A DNA stretch of 64,000 nucleotides from Sva-07 sp964651825 (GTDB lineage Bacteria > Actinomycetota > Acidimicrobiia > Acidimicrobiales > Ilumatobacteraceae): contig CAZYWK010000003.1 of the NCBI GenBank assembly GCA_964651825.1, forward strand, positions 1-64,000. Direction: 5' to 3'. Each line of letters opens with the position of its first letter. Positions within the stretch are counted from its first letter, which is position 1. Below the pieces are notes generated by a model. It saw only the letters and a list, made by a program, of their open reading frames with translations. It searched no databases and was not told where the DNA came from. The translations under genes and the position numbers were made by a program. This document shows positions 1 through 8,751 of the stretch, piece by piece.

Positions 1-381
<381 letters not shown>

Positions 382-403
382 CCGCCAGCCTACGGCCGAC
401 TGG

Positions 404-1261
404 TCAGCAGTCGGGCTCGAGCTCGTTGTAGATGTAGCTGTTGAGCGACGGCGTCTGGAACACGAAGTCCTCGCGGGTGCCCTCTTCGTTCGGCGCACCC
501 ACGATCAACTCGAACTGGGCGACCGAGCCGAACTGCCACGGGATCGCGTACTGCAGCGGCACGCCATCGGCGTCGGTCTCGACCTCGAGGCCGGCGAGCG
601 CCGGGCTGACATACCCCTCGGGGCCCTGGACGGCGACGACGAGCACCGCCGAGTGGCGCGAATCCTGCGCCGCAGCGGCGACCGACGCCTGACGTTGATC
701 GGGCTGGGTCAGCATGGTCGAGAACTGCTGGTACGTCGCCGCGCCGAGGTTCTCCATGCTGACCGCGACGTTGTAGATGTCGCGCTCGGGGTTGTCGCTG
801 CCCTTGATCGCCTCGACGATCGGGACCAGGTAGCGGTCCTCGAACCACGGGTTGCCACATGGCCACGCCTCGCCGCCTGCGGCGACCGTGAGCTCGCCCA
901 TCTCGGCGTCGAGCGCGGTGTGATTCTCGACGAGCAGTTCGACCAGCGCGGTACCGGCGGCGTCGAGCATGCCGAGATCGAGGATCGAGCCGTAGACGGT
1001 GAGCGTCGACTGCTCGAGGGACGACAGTGTCCGCAGCAGCACGGCGTCGTCGACCGGGTAGTCGGGGGGCGAGGTGATCTGGGGGGCGTCGCCGACGCGG
1101 CCCGGATCGGTGCTGCCGGTGCGGTCGTCGCCGCACGCGGCCACGATCGCGGCGAGCGACACCGACAGCCCGCCGATGCGCAGGGCGTCGCGTCGACCGA
1201 GACGCCGGCGGAGCGTCGCCTCCAGGTTGGAGGTGTGCTGGCTCTGGGGGTCGACGGTCAC
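404..1261 (-). CDS. Ferritin-like domain lipoprotein
   Basis: About 285 aa with an RRRLGRRDALRIGG twin-arginine-like start, a hydrophobic stretch and a lipobox ending AAIVAAC, so probably an exported lipoprotein. The mature part is helical with spaced Glu/His elements (SLEQST, VENH, SMEN, DSRH) like the metal ligands of ferritin-like four-helix bundles. GTG start overlaps the upstream stop as GTGA, so it is translationally coupled to the preceding ferritin-like gene. Metal binding or oxidase activity is inferred, and the in vivo substrate is unknown. rnpB follows 23 bp downstream. Confidence 0.75.
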   Translation of the reverse strand: MTVDPQSQHTSNLEATLRRRLGRRDALRIGGLSVSLAAIVAACGDDRTGSTDPGRVGDAPQITSPPDYPVDDAVLLRTLSSLEQSTLTVYGSILDLGMLDAAGTALVELLVENHTALDAEMGELTVAAGGEAWPCGNPWFEDRYLVPIVEAIKGSDNPERDIYNVAVSMENLGAATYQQFSTMLTQPDQRQASVAAAAQDSRHSAVLVVAVQGPEGYVSPALAGLEVETDADGVPLQYAIPWQFGSVAQFELIVGAPNEEGTREDFVFQTPSLNSYIYNELEPDC

Positions 1262-2001
1262 TCGCCCTCCTCATCGGTCGTGCTCGGCGCGGTGGTATCA
1301 GGCTCGGTGGTATCAGGGTCGGTCGACTCGCTCTCAGCGGTGTCTCCGTCGGCGGTAGCGGTCGCATCGACGCCCGTGAGCACCAGGCTCAGCGCCTCGG
1401 CGTCGAGAGCATTGATGGTGGATGCATCCCACTCGAACTCGCCGATGTCGGCGATCACCATGGCCTGGCGGGCTTCGACGGCCACGATCGACGCGATGAG
1501 GTTGACCGCCTGGATCGACTCGAACTGGCCGATCGCCGCTGTGTGCGTGGCGACGAACGTCGATTCGAGCTGATGGGCGGCCGTGGCCCACGCGGGGACG
1601 TTGCTGGTGGCGAACGGGGCCTCGAAGCGGTCGAAGAGCACCGTGCTGCGCAGCCGGGCCGAGATCCCGGCGGCGCCGCCGATCGCCTGGGCGTATGCGG
1701 CGTGGTTGGCGACGAGGGTGGTGGTGAACTCGCCGGCGACCCCGTCGAGACCGGCGCCGAGGCTGGCCTGGAAGAGGTCACGCGCGGTCAGTTCGAAGCG
1801 CATCAGCACGTTCAATCGGTCGCGGTCGGCGCTGGTCAGGGTGAACGGCGCCGAGGCCGCTGCCGGCCGGGCGGTGGCGAGGGCGCCGATGGCGGCGATC
1901 GCCCCGGCGGCGCCGAGTGCGCCGATCATGCTGCGGCGCGACGACGCGCGATCAGCGGTTTCGAGGTCCACGGGGGTGTGTCCTTTCGGGTTCATGCTCA
2001 C
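1258..2001 (-). CDS. Ferritin-like protein with Tat-type signal
   Basis: About 247 aa. The N terminus has SRRSMIGALGAAGAIAAIGA, a twin-arginine-like export signal ending in an Ala-rich cleavage region. The body is helical and Ala-rich, with candidate ligand segments RFELTARDLF, VANHAAYAQ, QLESTFVATH and VEARQAMVIAD. The C-terminal ~30 residues are a Thr/Asp/Glu-rich low-complexity tail. An AGG 5-6 nt upstream favours GTG at 2001; ATG at 1995 is an alternative. First gene of a two-gene unit with the lipoprotein that follows; a TAGAGT -10-like box sits at 2034-2039. Confidence 0.7.
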   Translation of the reverse strand: MSMNPKGHTPVDLETADRASSRRSMIGALGAAGAIAAIGALATARPAAASAPFTLTSADRDRLNVLMRFELTARDLFQASLGAGLDGVAGEFTTTLVANHAAYAQAIGGAAGISARLRSTVLFDRFEAPFATSNVPAWATAAHQLESTFVATHTAAIGQFESIQAVNLIASIVAVEARQAMVIADIGEFEWDASTINALDAEALSLVLTGVDATATADGDTAESESTDPDTTEPDTTAPSTTDEEGE

Positions 2002-2033
2002 GACAGCCTTGCCCCTGGCGGAGCATCGGCACA

Positions 2034-2039
2034 ACTCTA
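2034..2039 (-). promoter_or_regulatory. -10 box for the ferritin-like pair
   Basis: TAGAGT on the minus strand, matching the TANNNT pattern seen before many starts in this window. It gives a short leader before the GTG at 2001. Confidence 0.4.
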
Positions 2040-2069
2040 GGGGAGGGCTCCCGTTCCGACTGCGATCGC

Positions 2070-3548
2070 TCAGAAGTCGAGCGCGGACAGTTCCGGGATC
2101 CAGCCGGCCGCTCGCTCGACCGCGGAGCGCCAGCGTTCACGGTCCGCCGCACGGTCCGGTCGTGATGGGTCGACGACTCGGGCCGGTCGCCACAGCGCCT
2201 CGAGATCGCCCATGTCGTCGAAGATCCCGACACCGAGCCCCGCGACGAACGCGGCGCCGATCGTCGTCGACTCGGGCACGGGAGACACCTCGATCGGTCG
2301 GCCGATCGCGTCGGCCACAGCCTGCACGAACGTCGGGTTGACGCTCATGCCGCCGTCGATGCGGACGGCCTCCACGTCGACACCGGTGTCGGCGATCGCC
2401 GCTTCGAGCAGATCGGCGCCCCGATGTGCCACTCCTTCGAGTACGGCCCGCACCACGTGGGCCCGATCGGTCCCGCGCGTGACGCCGAAGAGCGCGCCCC
2501 GCGCGCCGTAGTCCCAGTGGGGTGTGCCGAGGCCGAGCAGCGCCGGGACGTACACCACGCCATCGGTGTGCTCGCAGCGGCCGGCCACGTCGTGGCTGGC
2601 TGCGCTCGTCTCGATCAGCCCGAGGTCGTCGCGAAGCCACTCGACGTTGGTGCCCGCAGCCAACATGATCCCCTCGACGCCCCAGGTCAACTCGCCGCCA
2701 CGTGACCAGAGCGGCAACGCATACGTGCCGTGAGCAGCGCGCTCGGCCGCAGCCGGAGTGCCGAGATCCGTGCACAGATCGAGCATCCCACCGGTCCCGA
2801 ACGTGATCTTGGCGCGGCCACGCACCACGCAGTTCTGGCCGACGAGCGACGCCTGCTGGTCGCCGAGGATGCCGGCGATCGGTGGTGATCCGGGCAGGGC
2901 GCTCGCCGTACCGCACACGCCGATCGAGTCGATGACCGCGGGCAGGATCGAGCGAGGGATGCCGAACGCGGCGAGCACTTCGTCGTTCCAGTCGGAGCCG
3001 TCGGTGCGCCGCAATCCGGTCGTGGTCACCGACGAGTTCGTGTGGTCGCTGACGTGGAGCGCGTCGCCACTGGCGCCGCCTGACAGGGTCCAGGCGACCC
3101 AGCTGTCGACCGTGCCGAGGCACAGATCGCGACCCGTGAGGTCGCCGCTGTTGGCGAGGAGCCAGGCGGCCTTCGTGGCGGACTGGTTGGGTGCCAGTGC
3201 CCAGCCGTGTTCGGCCTTGGCGGTCATGCATTCGCCGATCGTTCGCAGATCCTGCCAGCCCAGCCCGTTGCCGATCGGCTCGCCGGTGGAGCGGTCCCAC
3301 AGCAGCGTGCTGGCCCGCTGGTTGGTGATTCCCACGCAGGCGATCGGCTCGCCAGCCTGCTCGATGACCGACCGCGCCGCCTCCAGCAGCAGGGCCGCCA
3401 TCTGCGTCGGTTCGAACTCGACGAGGCCGCCGGCCGGAGCGACAGGCGGGCACGGCCGGTGGTCGAGGGCACGGATGGCGAGCGAGTTGTCGACGATCGC
3501 GGCGCGCAGACCGGTCGTTCCGACGTCGATCACGAGGATGGCGGTCAC
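2070..3548 (-). CDS. FGGY-family carbohydrate kinase, glycerol-kinase paralogue with changed substrate site
   Basis: 492 aa with the FGGY layout: N-terminal ATP site DVGTTGLRAAIVD (about residues 8-20), ITNQRA (74-79), GWQDLR (97-102), GDQQ (229-232) and a C-terminal GGMSVNPTFVQ segment. It resembles glycerol kinase, but two residues that hold glycerol in GlpK are replaced: the Glu of NQRE is Ala79, and the Tyr of DPYFS is Asn121 in APNQS. The catalytic Asp230 is kept. A different polyol or triose substrate is likely; true glycerol kinase is encoded separately at 18843-20336. GTG start overlaps the upstream gene's stop by GTGA, last gene of the glpD operon. Confidence 0.8.
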   Translation of the reverse strand: MTAILVIDVGTTGLRAAIVDNSLAIRALDHRPCPPVAPAGGLVEFEPTQMAALLLEAARSVIEQAGEPIACVGITNQRASTLLWDRSTGEPIGNGLGWQDLRTIGECMTAKAEHGWALAPNQSATKAAWLLANSGDLTGRDLCLGTVDSWVAWTLSGGASGDALHVSDHTNSSVTTTGLRRTDGSDWNDEVLAAFGIPRSILPAVIDSIGVCGTASALPGSPPIAGILGDQQASLVGQNCVVRGRAKITFGTGGMLDLCTDLGTPAAAERAAHGTYALPLWSRGGELTWGVEGIMLAAGTNVEWLRDDLGLIETSAASHDVAGRCEHTDGVVYVPALLGLGTPHWDYGARGALFGVTRGTDRAHVVRAVLEGVAHRGADLLEAAIADTGVDVEAVRIDGGMSVNPTFVQAVADAIGRPIEVSPVPESTTIGAAFVAGLGVGIFDDMGDLEALWRPARVVDPSRPDRAADRERWRSAVERAAGWIPELSALDF

Positions 3549-3985
3549 TGTCCGTGGTCCGATCTGCGAGACGTCGCCCGCTCCGACGGGATGAAACCAT
3601 TCGCCTGCAGGCGGGAGCCGAACAGGCCGCCGATCACGCCGGCGACGAGCACCAGGCCGAGGGTGAAGAACACCCCGAACCAATTGACGTCGCTCCCGCC
3701 GATCAGGCGCACGACGACGAACACGGCTTGTACCACGAGGTAGGTGCCGCCGGCGGTGACCACCGAGTGGCTGATCGGCGTTCCTCGTTGCTCGAGCCAG
3801 GCGGCGCACCCGCCACCGATCACGAAGCCGGCGAGGGCACCGAAGAAGAACAACGCCTCGACGGCCCCGTTGTCGGAGTCGACGAGCGCCGCGACCACCG
3901 TGAGGGGGACCGCGATCAGCGCGCACACTCCGGCGCCCGCCCGCAGAGCGTCGAGGTCCCAGCGGCCAGTGGGGGAGTCGGTCAC
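3545..3985 (-). CDS. Four-TM integral membrane protein
   Basis: 146 aa with four hydrophobic segments, roughly residues 14-36, 43-62, 74-96 and 102-123, and short polar ends. No recognised family or catalytic motif. It is coupled by 4-nt GTGA overlaps on both sides, to the AGPS-like flavoprotein upstream and the FGGY kinase downstream. A role with those enzymes at the membrane (scaffold or transporter part) is plausible but unproven. Confidence 0.75.
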   Translation of the reverse strand: MTDSPTGRWDLDALRAGAGVCALIAVPLTVVAALVDSDNGAVEALFFFGALAGFVIGGGCAAWLEQRGTPISHSVVTAGGTYLVVQAVFVVVRLIGGSDVNWFGVFFTLGLVLVAGVIGGLFGSRLQANGFIPSERATSRRSDHGQ

Positions 3986-5484
3986 GGTTCGGTCGTCTCC
4001 GGTGGCCAGGGCGAGGCGCCGAACGGTGCGGCGAGACCGAGCTTGCCCGGGTTCAACACGCCGTTCGGGTCGAGCGCCGATTTGACGGCTTGCAGCACCT
4101 CGTGACCGGCGCCGAGGGCCTCAGCCGCGAAGCGCGACCGGTTCAACCCCACGCCGTGATGGTGCGACAGGTTGCCTCCGGCCTGCAACACGGCCCGCTG
4201 GCCGGCGTCCCACATCGCGATGTAGGTCGCCTCGATCTCGTTCGCCGCTGGGGTGGCGGCGAACGTGAAGTACAGACACGCGCCGTCGGAATAGCTGTGC
4301 GAGAGGTGGCAGGTGGCCGCTCTCGCCTCGGGGACCGACAGCAGGGCCAGGCGTACCTCCTCGAACAAGCGGTCGAGCGCCGACCACGGCGCCGCGATCT
4401 CCATCGTGTCGACGACGAAGCCCCGGCGCGTCAGCGCCTGCAGCGCCGAGGTGTCGTTGCGGTGCTCCATCCACTCCGCCACCAGGCCGGCGTCGGCCGG
4501 GATGCCACCGGCGGCGGCGCAGGCGTCGGCAACGATCGACATCGTCGCCTCGACGAGCCGCCGATCACCCTCGTCGAGTACGAGCAGCGTGCACGTCGTA
4601 CCGTCGCCACCCCGGCCACGGGCCGACTCCTCGGCGTCGTAGAGCCGGAGCACCGCCGGTGTCGCGCCCGCCCGCAGCGTCGCCCGACAGGCCTCGACGC
4701 CGGCTCCGAACGAGCCGAACGAATACGCCGCCCTGGCCTCGTCGGCCGGCACGGGGTGCGTCCGCAGCCACACGTTCGTGACGATCCCGAGGGTGCCCTC
4801 GGAGCCGAGGAACAACTGGGTGAGGTCGGGCCCCGCGGCGGCCGCCGGTGCGCCGCCCGTGACCACCACGGTGCCGTCGGCGAGCACGACCTCGAGGCCG
4901 ACCACCATCGCTTCGATCTTGCCGTAGCGGGTGGAGTACTGGCCGGCGCCACGCGACGCCACCCAGCCGCCGACCGTGGCGATGTCGAAGCTCTGCGGGA
5001 AGTGCCCGACCGACAGCCCGTAGTCGTGCTGCAACTCCCGCTCGAGATCGGGACCGAACGTGCCGGCCCGCACCGCGACGACCCCGGACCGCTCGTCGAC
5101 CCCGACGATCCCGGCGAGCGCCGTGGTGTCGAGGACGACCCCGCCGAAGACGGGGATCGCCGCCCCGCACACGCCGCTGCGCCCGCCGGCGACGGTGAGC
5201 GGAACCCGCGCGATGTTGCACGCCAGCGCGACGGCGGCGACCTCGCCGGTGCTCGACGGGCGAACCACCAGGTCGGCGAGCCGCGGCACCTCGCCCTCGA
5301 TCGACCAGTGGAGGGCGAGCGGCCACCAGTCCCGGCTCGCCTCGGCCACCTCACCCTCGTCGGTGACGACCTCGCAGATGGCCGAGATCGCGGCGATGAA
5401 GTCGTCGTCGAGATCGATCCCCTCGCCCGCGAAGTGGGAGCGGTGCCCGTTCAGCTCAATGGGTGGCGTTGGCGACGTGGTCAC
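3982..5484 (-). CDS. FAD-linked oxidase of the alkyl-DHAP synthase (AGPS) type
   Basis: About 500 aa. An N-terminal PCMH-type FAD-binding domain shows VVRPSSTGEVAAVALAC, the Gly-rich TVAGGRSGVCGA and GTFGPDLE, then FLGSEGTLGIVT. The C-terminal domain carries SHSYSDGACLYFTF and a His triad H441-H442-H443 in GGNLSHHHGVG, both typical of alkyldihydroxyacetonephosphate synthase, which exchanges the acyl chain of acyl-DHAP for a fatty alcohol to make an ether bond. GTG start lies inside glpD (29-nt overlap). Operon partners that handle glycerol-3-phosphate/DHAP fit that role. A lactate/glycolate-type oxidase is the alternative, but the His triad argues against it. Confidence 0.8.
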   Translation of the reverse strand: MTTSPTPPIELNGHRSHFAGEGIDLDDDFIAAISAICEVVTDEGEVAEASRDWWPLALHWSIEGEVPRLADLVVRPSSTGEVAAVALACNIARVPLTVAGGRSGVCGAAIPVFGGVVLDTTALAGIVGVDERSGVVAVRAGTFGPDLERELQHDYGLSVGHFPQSFDIATVGGWVASRGAGQYSTRYGKIEAMVVGLEVVLADGTVVVTGGAPAAAAGPDLTQLFLGSEGTLGIVTNVWLRTHPVPADEARAAYSFGSFGAGVEACRATLRAGATPAVLRLYDAEESARGRGGDGTTCTLLVLDEGDRRLVEATMSIVADACAAAGGIPADAGLVAEWMEHRNDTSALQALTRRGFVVDTMEIAAPWSALDRLFEEVRLALLSVPEARAATCHLSHSYSDGACLYFTFAATPAANEIEATYIAMWDAGQRAVLQAGGNLSHHHGVGLNRSRFAAEALGAGHEVLQAVKSALDPNGVLNPGKLGLAAPFGASPWPPETTEP

Positions 5485-7198
5485 CTGCGGCCTCCTCCGC
5501 CGCACACGCGGCCAGGTAGTGGTCGAGTTGGCGGGTCGTCTCGGTCGCCGACCAGCCGAGCTCCGTGGCGAGCAGTGCAGCGACGCCGGGAGCTGCGGCC
5601 ACGCAGGCCGCGCGGTCCGCGAGGTGGGCACGCGTGCGCCGCATCATCACATCGTCGAGCGTCGTCGCCATCTCGTGGCGGACGGCATACACGGCCTCGG
5701 CCCGCAGGTACGGGAGTCCCGCGACGAGTGGCTCGCCGAGCGATGCATCGAAGGCCACCAGTGCCAGCACCTCGTCGGCTGCCGAGCCGTATCGGCCCGC
5801 GAGGTGGCGGTCGAGTGGCCCTGGGTCGTCGACGGGCTTCGCCGCTCCGAACAACTTCAGCCGGCGGGTCGACCGGCGAGCCGCCGTTCCCCGGGGGAGC
5901 AGATCGCGGACGGCGTCGACCGCGTCGGCCGCCATCTCCCGATACGTGGTCAGCTTGCCGCCGGTGACCGTGACGACACCGCTGTCGCTGACCGACACGT
6001 GGTGCCGCCGCGAGAGGTCCTTCGTCGCTGAGGTCGGTTTCGATCCTGTCGCCGCCGGGTCGGTCTCGACGAGTGGCCGCAGGCCGGCCCAGGTACCGGT
6101 GATGTCGGCGCGGGTGATCGGCCCGCGCGGTGTCGGCTCGAGCGCCTGGTTGAGGGCTTCGAGCAGGTAGTCGATGTCGGCGCCGTCGGTCAGCGGCTCG
6201 CCATCGGAATCGTCGAAGTCGGTGTCGGTCGTGCCGACGTAGACGTGCCGGAACCCACCATCATCGAGGGTGCCCCACGGGACGAGGAACAGGCTGCGCT
6301 TGTCGCGCCGGACGGGGATGATCACGGCGATGTCGTTGCGGACCAGCGCCCACGGCAACGTGATGTGCACGCCCTTGGCGGGCCGGATCGAGCGTGGATG
6401 GGAGCTCTCGTCAAGCGCTCGTACGTCGTCGGTCCACACGCCGCAGGCGTTCACGATGCAGCGGACGGCGACCTCGATCCGCTCTGGATCGCCATCCCCG
6501 GTCGGCCCCGCTGCCGCGAGCACGGCACCGGCGACCTTGCCGTCGCGGTGGACGACCTCGACGAGCGCGCAACGGTTCACCACGATCGCTCCGTGCTCGG
6601 CGGCCGTTCGTGCGACCGTCAGGGTGAGGCGGGCGTCGTCGGCCGTGGCGTCGTAGTAGAGGTAGCCACCGCTCAGCCGCTCGGTGTTCGTGGTGGGGAA
6701 GTGGGCGGCCGCGTCGCCGGCGGAGAGCCGACGGTGGAGCTTGCCGATGCGCCAGCCGCCGGTCAGGTCGTACATCCACAGTGCGGAGCCGAGGGCCTTG
6801 GCGACCTTGCGCGAGATGACCCCGTCCTTGGTCATCACCGGGATCAGGAAGGGGAGCACGGTCACGAGGTGGGGCGCGTTGTGCATCAAGCGGCGCCGCT
6901 CGTGGAGCGCCTCGTAGACCAGTCGCACGTCGCCGTTCTGCAGGTACCGGAGACCTCCGTGCACGAGCTTGGAGCTCTTCGACGACGTGCCGCTGGCGAA
7001 GTCGGCCCGCTCGACGAGGGCGACCTCCAGGCCGCGATTGGCGGCGTCGAGCGCGACGCCCGCCCCGGTGATGCCGCCGCCGACCACGAGTACGTCGAGG
7101 ACCTCCGGCGAAGCCGAGCCATCGGCGGCATGACGGCGGAGCGCGTCGAGCATCGCGGTCCGTGCGAACGGCCGAGCTCGCTTCCGGGAAGCCGTCAT
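5456..7198 (-). CDS. glpD: Aerobic glycerol-3-phosphate dehydrogenase
   Basis: 580 aa. An N-terminal Rossmann FAD motif VLVVGGGITGAGVALDAANRG (about residues 36-56) is followed by FASGTSSKSSKLVHGGLRYL, ATADDARLT, NACGVWTDD and a C-terminal helical domain, as in GlpD. It oxidises sn-glycerol-3-phosphate to DHAP at the membrane, passing electrons to quinone. Length is normal. It is the first gene of an operon running into the AGPS-like, membrane and FGGY genes. A TAACAT -10 box 7 nt before the ATG suggests a leaderless transcript, and a 17-bp palindrome lies upstream. Confidence 0.92.
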   Translation of the reverse strand: MTASRKRARPFARTAMLDALRRHAADGSASPEVLDVLVVGGGITGAGVALDAANRGLEVALVERADFASGTSSKSSKLVHGGLRYLQNGDVRLVYEALHERRRLMHNAPHLVTVLPFLIPVMTKDGVISRKVAKALGSALWMYDLTGGWRIGKLHRRLSAGDAAAHFPTTNTERLSGGYLYYDATADDARLTLTVARTAAEHGAIVVNRCALVEVVHRDGKVAGAVLAAAGPTGDGDPERIEVAVRCIVNACGVWTDDVRALDESSHPRSIRPAKGVHITLPWALVRNDIAVIIPVRRDKRSLFLVPWGTLDDGGFRHVYVGTTDTDFDDSDGEPLTDGADIDYLLEALNQALEPTPRGPITRADITGTWAGLRPLVETDPAATGSKPTSATKDLSRRHHVSVSDSGVVTVTGGKLTTYREMAADAVDAVRDLLPRGTAARRSTRRLKLFGAAKPVDDPGPLDRHLAGRYGSAADEVLALVAFDASLGEPLVAGLPYLRAEAVYAVRHEMATTLDDVMMRRTRAHLADRAACVAAAPGVAALLATELGWSATETTRQLDHYLAACAAEEAAGDHVANATH

Positions 7199-7205
7199 CG
7201 CCGAG

Positions 7206-7211
7206 ATGTTA
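7206..7211 (-). promoter_or_regulatory. -10 box of glpD, leaderless
   Basis: TAACAT on the minus strand, 7 nt before the glpD ATG, so transcription would start at or next to the start codon. Confidence 0.55.
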
Positions 7212-7241
7212 GGGCGGTCGTCGAGACCCCGAAGATTTCCG

Positions 7242-7258
7242 GATTACCCCTGGTAATC
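7242..7258. promoter_or_regulatory. 17-bp palindromic operator candidate between glpD and whiB-like gene
   Basis: GATTACC, 3-nt spacer, GGTAATC: a perfect 7-bp inverted repeat in the 157-bp divergent intergenic region. It lies about 31 bp upstream of the glpD -10 box, where a dimeric regulator could act. It is AT-richer than its surroundings. The binding protein is unknown. Confidence 0.45.
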
Positions 7259-7355
7259 GGCTTCGAGTCGATCTACATTCGTTTTCCCGATCGACCCGGT
7301 GGACGGGTCGGCGCGAGCGCTGCGAAAGCTTGGGGAGCGGTCAGAAGGTGACACG

Positions 7356-7595
7356 GTGTCATTGCACGAAATGAAGTGGTGGGATCTCGGGGCGTGCCGG
7401 GGACTCGACGCGTCGATGTTCTACCCGGAGGACGACGAGGGTGCCGAGGCCGCCAAAGCGGTGTGCGCCCAGTGTCCGGTGCGTGTCGCGTGCCTCGAAC
7501 ATGCGTTGTCGGTCCGCGAGAAGGCCGGGGTGTGGGGCGGCGCCACCGAACGTGACCGCCGCCGCCTGATCCGTCAACGCCGCCGCACCGCCTGA
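7356..7595 (+). CDS. WhiB-like [4Fe-4S] transcription regulator
   Basis: 79 aa from GTG at 7356, chosen because AGAAGG ends 6-7 nt upstream; the in-frame ATG at 7299 would add an unconserved leader. Cys14, Cys37, Cys40 and Cys46 give the C-Xn-CxxC-x5-C iron-sulfur pattern. GVWGG (58-62) is the Wbl turn, and the Arg-rich RDRRRLIRQRRR tail is the DNA-binding end. Wbl proteins bind the primary sigma factor and sense redox or NO. Which Wbl class this belongs to cannot be fixed by eye. Divergent from glpD. Confidence 0.9.
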   Translation: MSLHEMKWWDLGACRGLDASMFYPEDDEGAEAAKAVCAQCPVRVACLEHALSVREKAGVWGGATERDRRRLIRQRRRTA

Positions 7596-7601
7596 ACAAG
7601 C

Positions 7602-7622
7602 CCCGGACCCCGTTCGTCCGGG
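7602..7622 (+). terminator. Weak hairpin after the whiB-like gene
   Basis: CCCGGAC, 7-nt loop, GTCCGGG: a perfect 7-bp stem with no U-tract. It ends 2 nt before the trpD -10 box, so it could end whiB transcripts or be chance in GC-rich DNA. Confidence 0.3.
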
Positions 7623-7624
7623 CC

Positions 7625-7630
7625 TACGCT
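7625..7630 (+). promoter_or_regulatory. -10 box of trpD, leaderless
   Basis: TACGCT, 8 nt before the trpD ATG. Confidence 0.5.
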
Positions 7631-7638
7631 CTGCGGCG

Positions 7639-8724
7639 ATGACCACGACCGAACGCGACGCCCACGACCCCGACCGCGCCGACCGGACGAAGCGCACCTG
7701 GCCGTCCCTGATCGGCGACCTGATCGCCGGGCGCAACCTGACCGGCGCCGACGCCTCGGCGGCCATGGAGATGATCCTCACCGGCGAGGCCACCTCTGCG
7801 CAGATTGCCGGCTTCGTCGTGGCTCTCCGGGCCAAACAGGAGACCTCCGAGGAGCTTTCCGGCCTGCTCGACGCCGTGTTGGCCCAAGCGCAGCTGGTAC
7901 CGCTCGACGACGAGGAGCGGGCCCGCACGATCGACGTGGTGGGCACCGGTGGCGACGGCGTCCACTCCATCAACGTGTCGACGATGGCGTCGCTGGTGGC
8001 GGCCGGGGCGGGCGCTCCGGTGTGCAAGCACGGTGCGCGTTCGGCGTCCTCCAAGTGCGGGACCGCGGACGTGCTCGAACAACTCGGCGTCGCCATCGAA
8101 CAGACCCCCGACGGTGTGGCCGGTTGCGTCCGCGATGCCGGCATCGGATTCTGCTTCGCGCCAGCGTTCCACGGCGCGTTCCGGGCGTCGATGCAGCCCC
8201 GCAAGGAGCTCGGCGTGCCGACTGCGTTCAACCTCGTCGGACCCATGGCCAACCCCGGTCGGGTCCGTCGTCAGCTGATCGGCGTCGCCGAGCAGCGGTT
8301 CGCTCCGGCGATGGTCGAGGCGTTGCGCGAGCACGGTCTGATCTCGGCGTGGGTCGTTCACGGCCAGGGGATGGACGAGCTGACCACGACGGGCACGTCG
8401 ACGGTGATCGCGCTCAGCGGCGGGATGATCGAGGAGTTCCGGGTCGATCCGACCGACTACGGCCTGGCGATCGCCACGCAGGAGGACCTCCGCGGCGGCG
8501 GTCCCGAGGAGAACGCTGAAGTGGTGCGCCGCGTGTTCGGTGGCGAGACGGGCCCGCATCGGGACATCGTGCTGCTCAACGCGGGCGCGGCGCTCGTGGT
8601 CGCCGGCCTGGCGGCCGACCTCGGCGAGGGGATCGAGCGCGCTGCGGCGTCGATCGACGGCGGTCATGCCACTGCGACGCTCGAGGCGATGATCCGGGTG
8701 TCGCAGGCCTACGCCGTCGAATGA
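7639..8724 (+). CDS. trpD: Anthranilate phosphoribosyltransferase
   Basis: 361 aa. It carries the family signature DVVGTGGDGVHSINVST (PRPP site), KHGARSASSKCGTADVLEQLG, GFCFAPAFHGA and FNLVGPMANPGRVRRQLIGV. It joins anthranilate to PRPP, the second step of tryptophan synthesis. The first ~25 residues are a polar extension. It stands alone, with no other trp gene in the window. It is convergent with the exonuclease fusion, 27 bp apart, an arrangement I recall around trpD in Mycobacterium. Confidence 0.96.
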   Translation: MTTTERDAHDPDRADRTKRTWPSLIGDLIAGRNLTGADASAAMEMILTGEATSAQIAGFVVALRAKQETSEELSGLLDAVLAQAQLVPLDDEERARTIDVVGTGGDGVHSINVSTMASLVAAGAGAPVCKHGARSASSKCGTADVLEQLGVAIEQTPDGVAGCVRDAGIGFCFAPAFHGAFRASMQPRKELGVPTAFNLVGPMANPGRVRRQLIGVAEQRFAPAMVEALREHGLISAWVVHGQGMDELTTTGTSTVIALSGGMIEEFRVDPTDYGLAIATQEDLRGGGPEENAEVVRRVFGGETGPHRDIVLLNAGAALVVAGLAADLGEGIERAAASIDGGHATATLEAMIRVSQAYAVE

Positions 8725-8751
8725 CGGCTCGGCCTCACACCTGGCTGGGCT

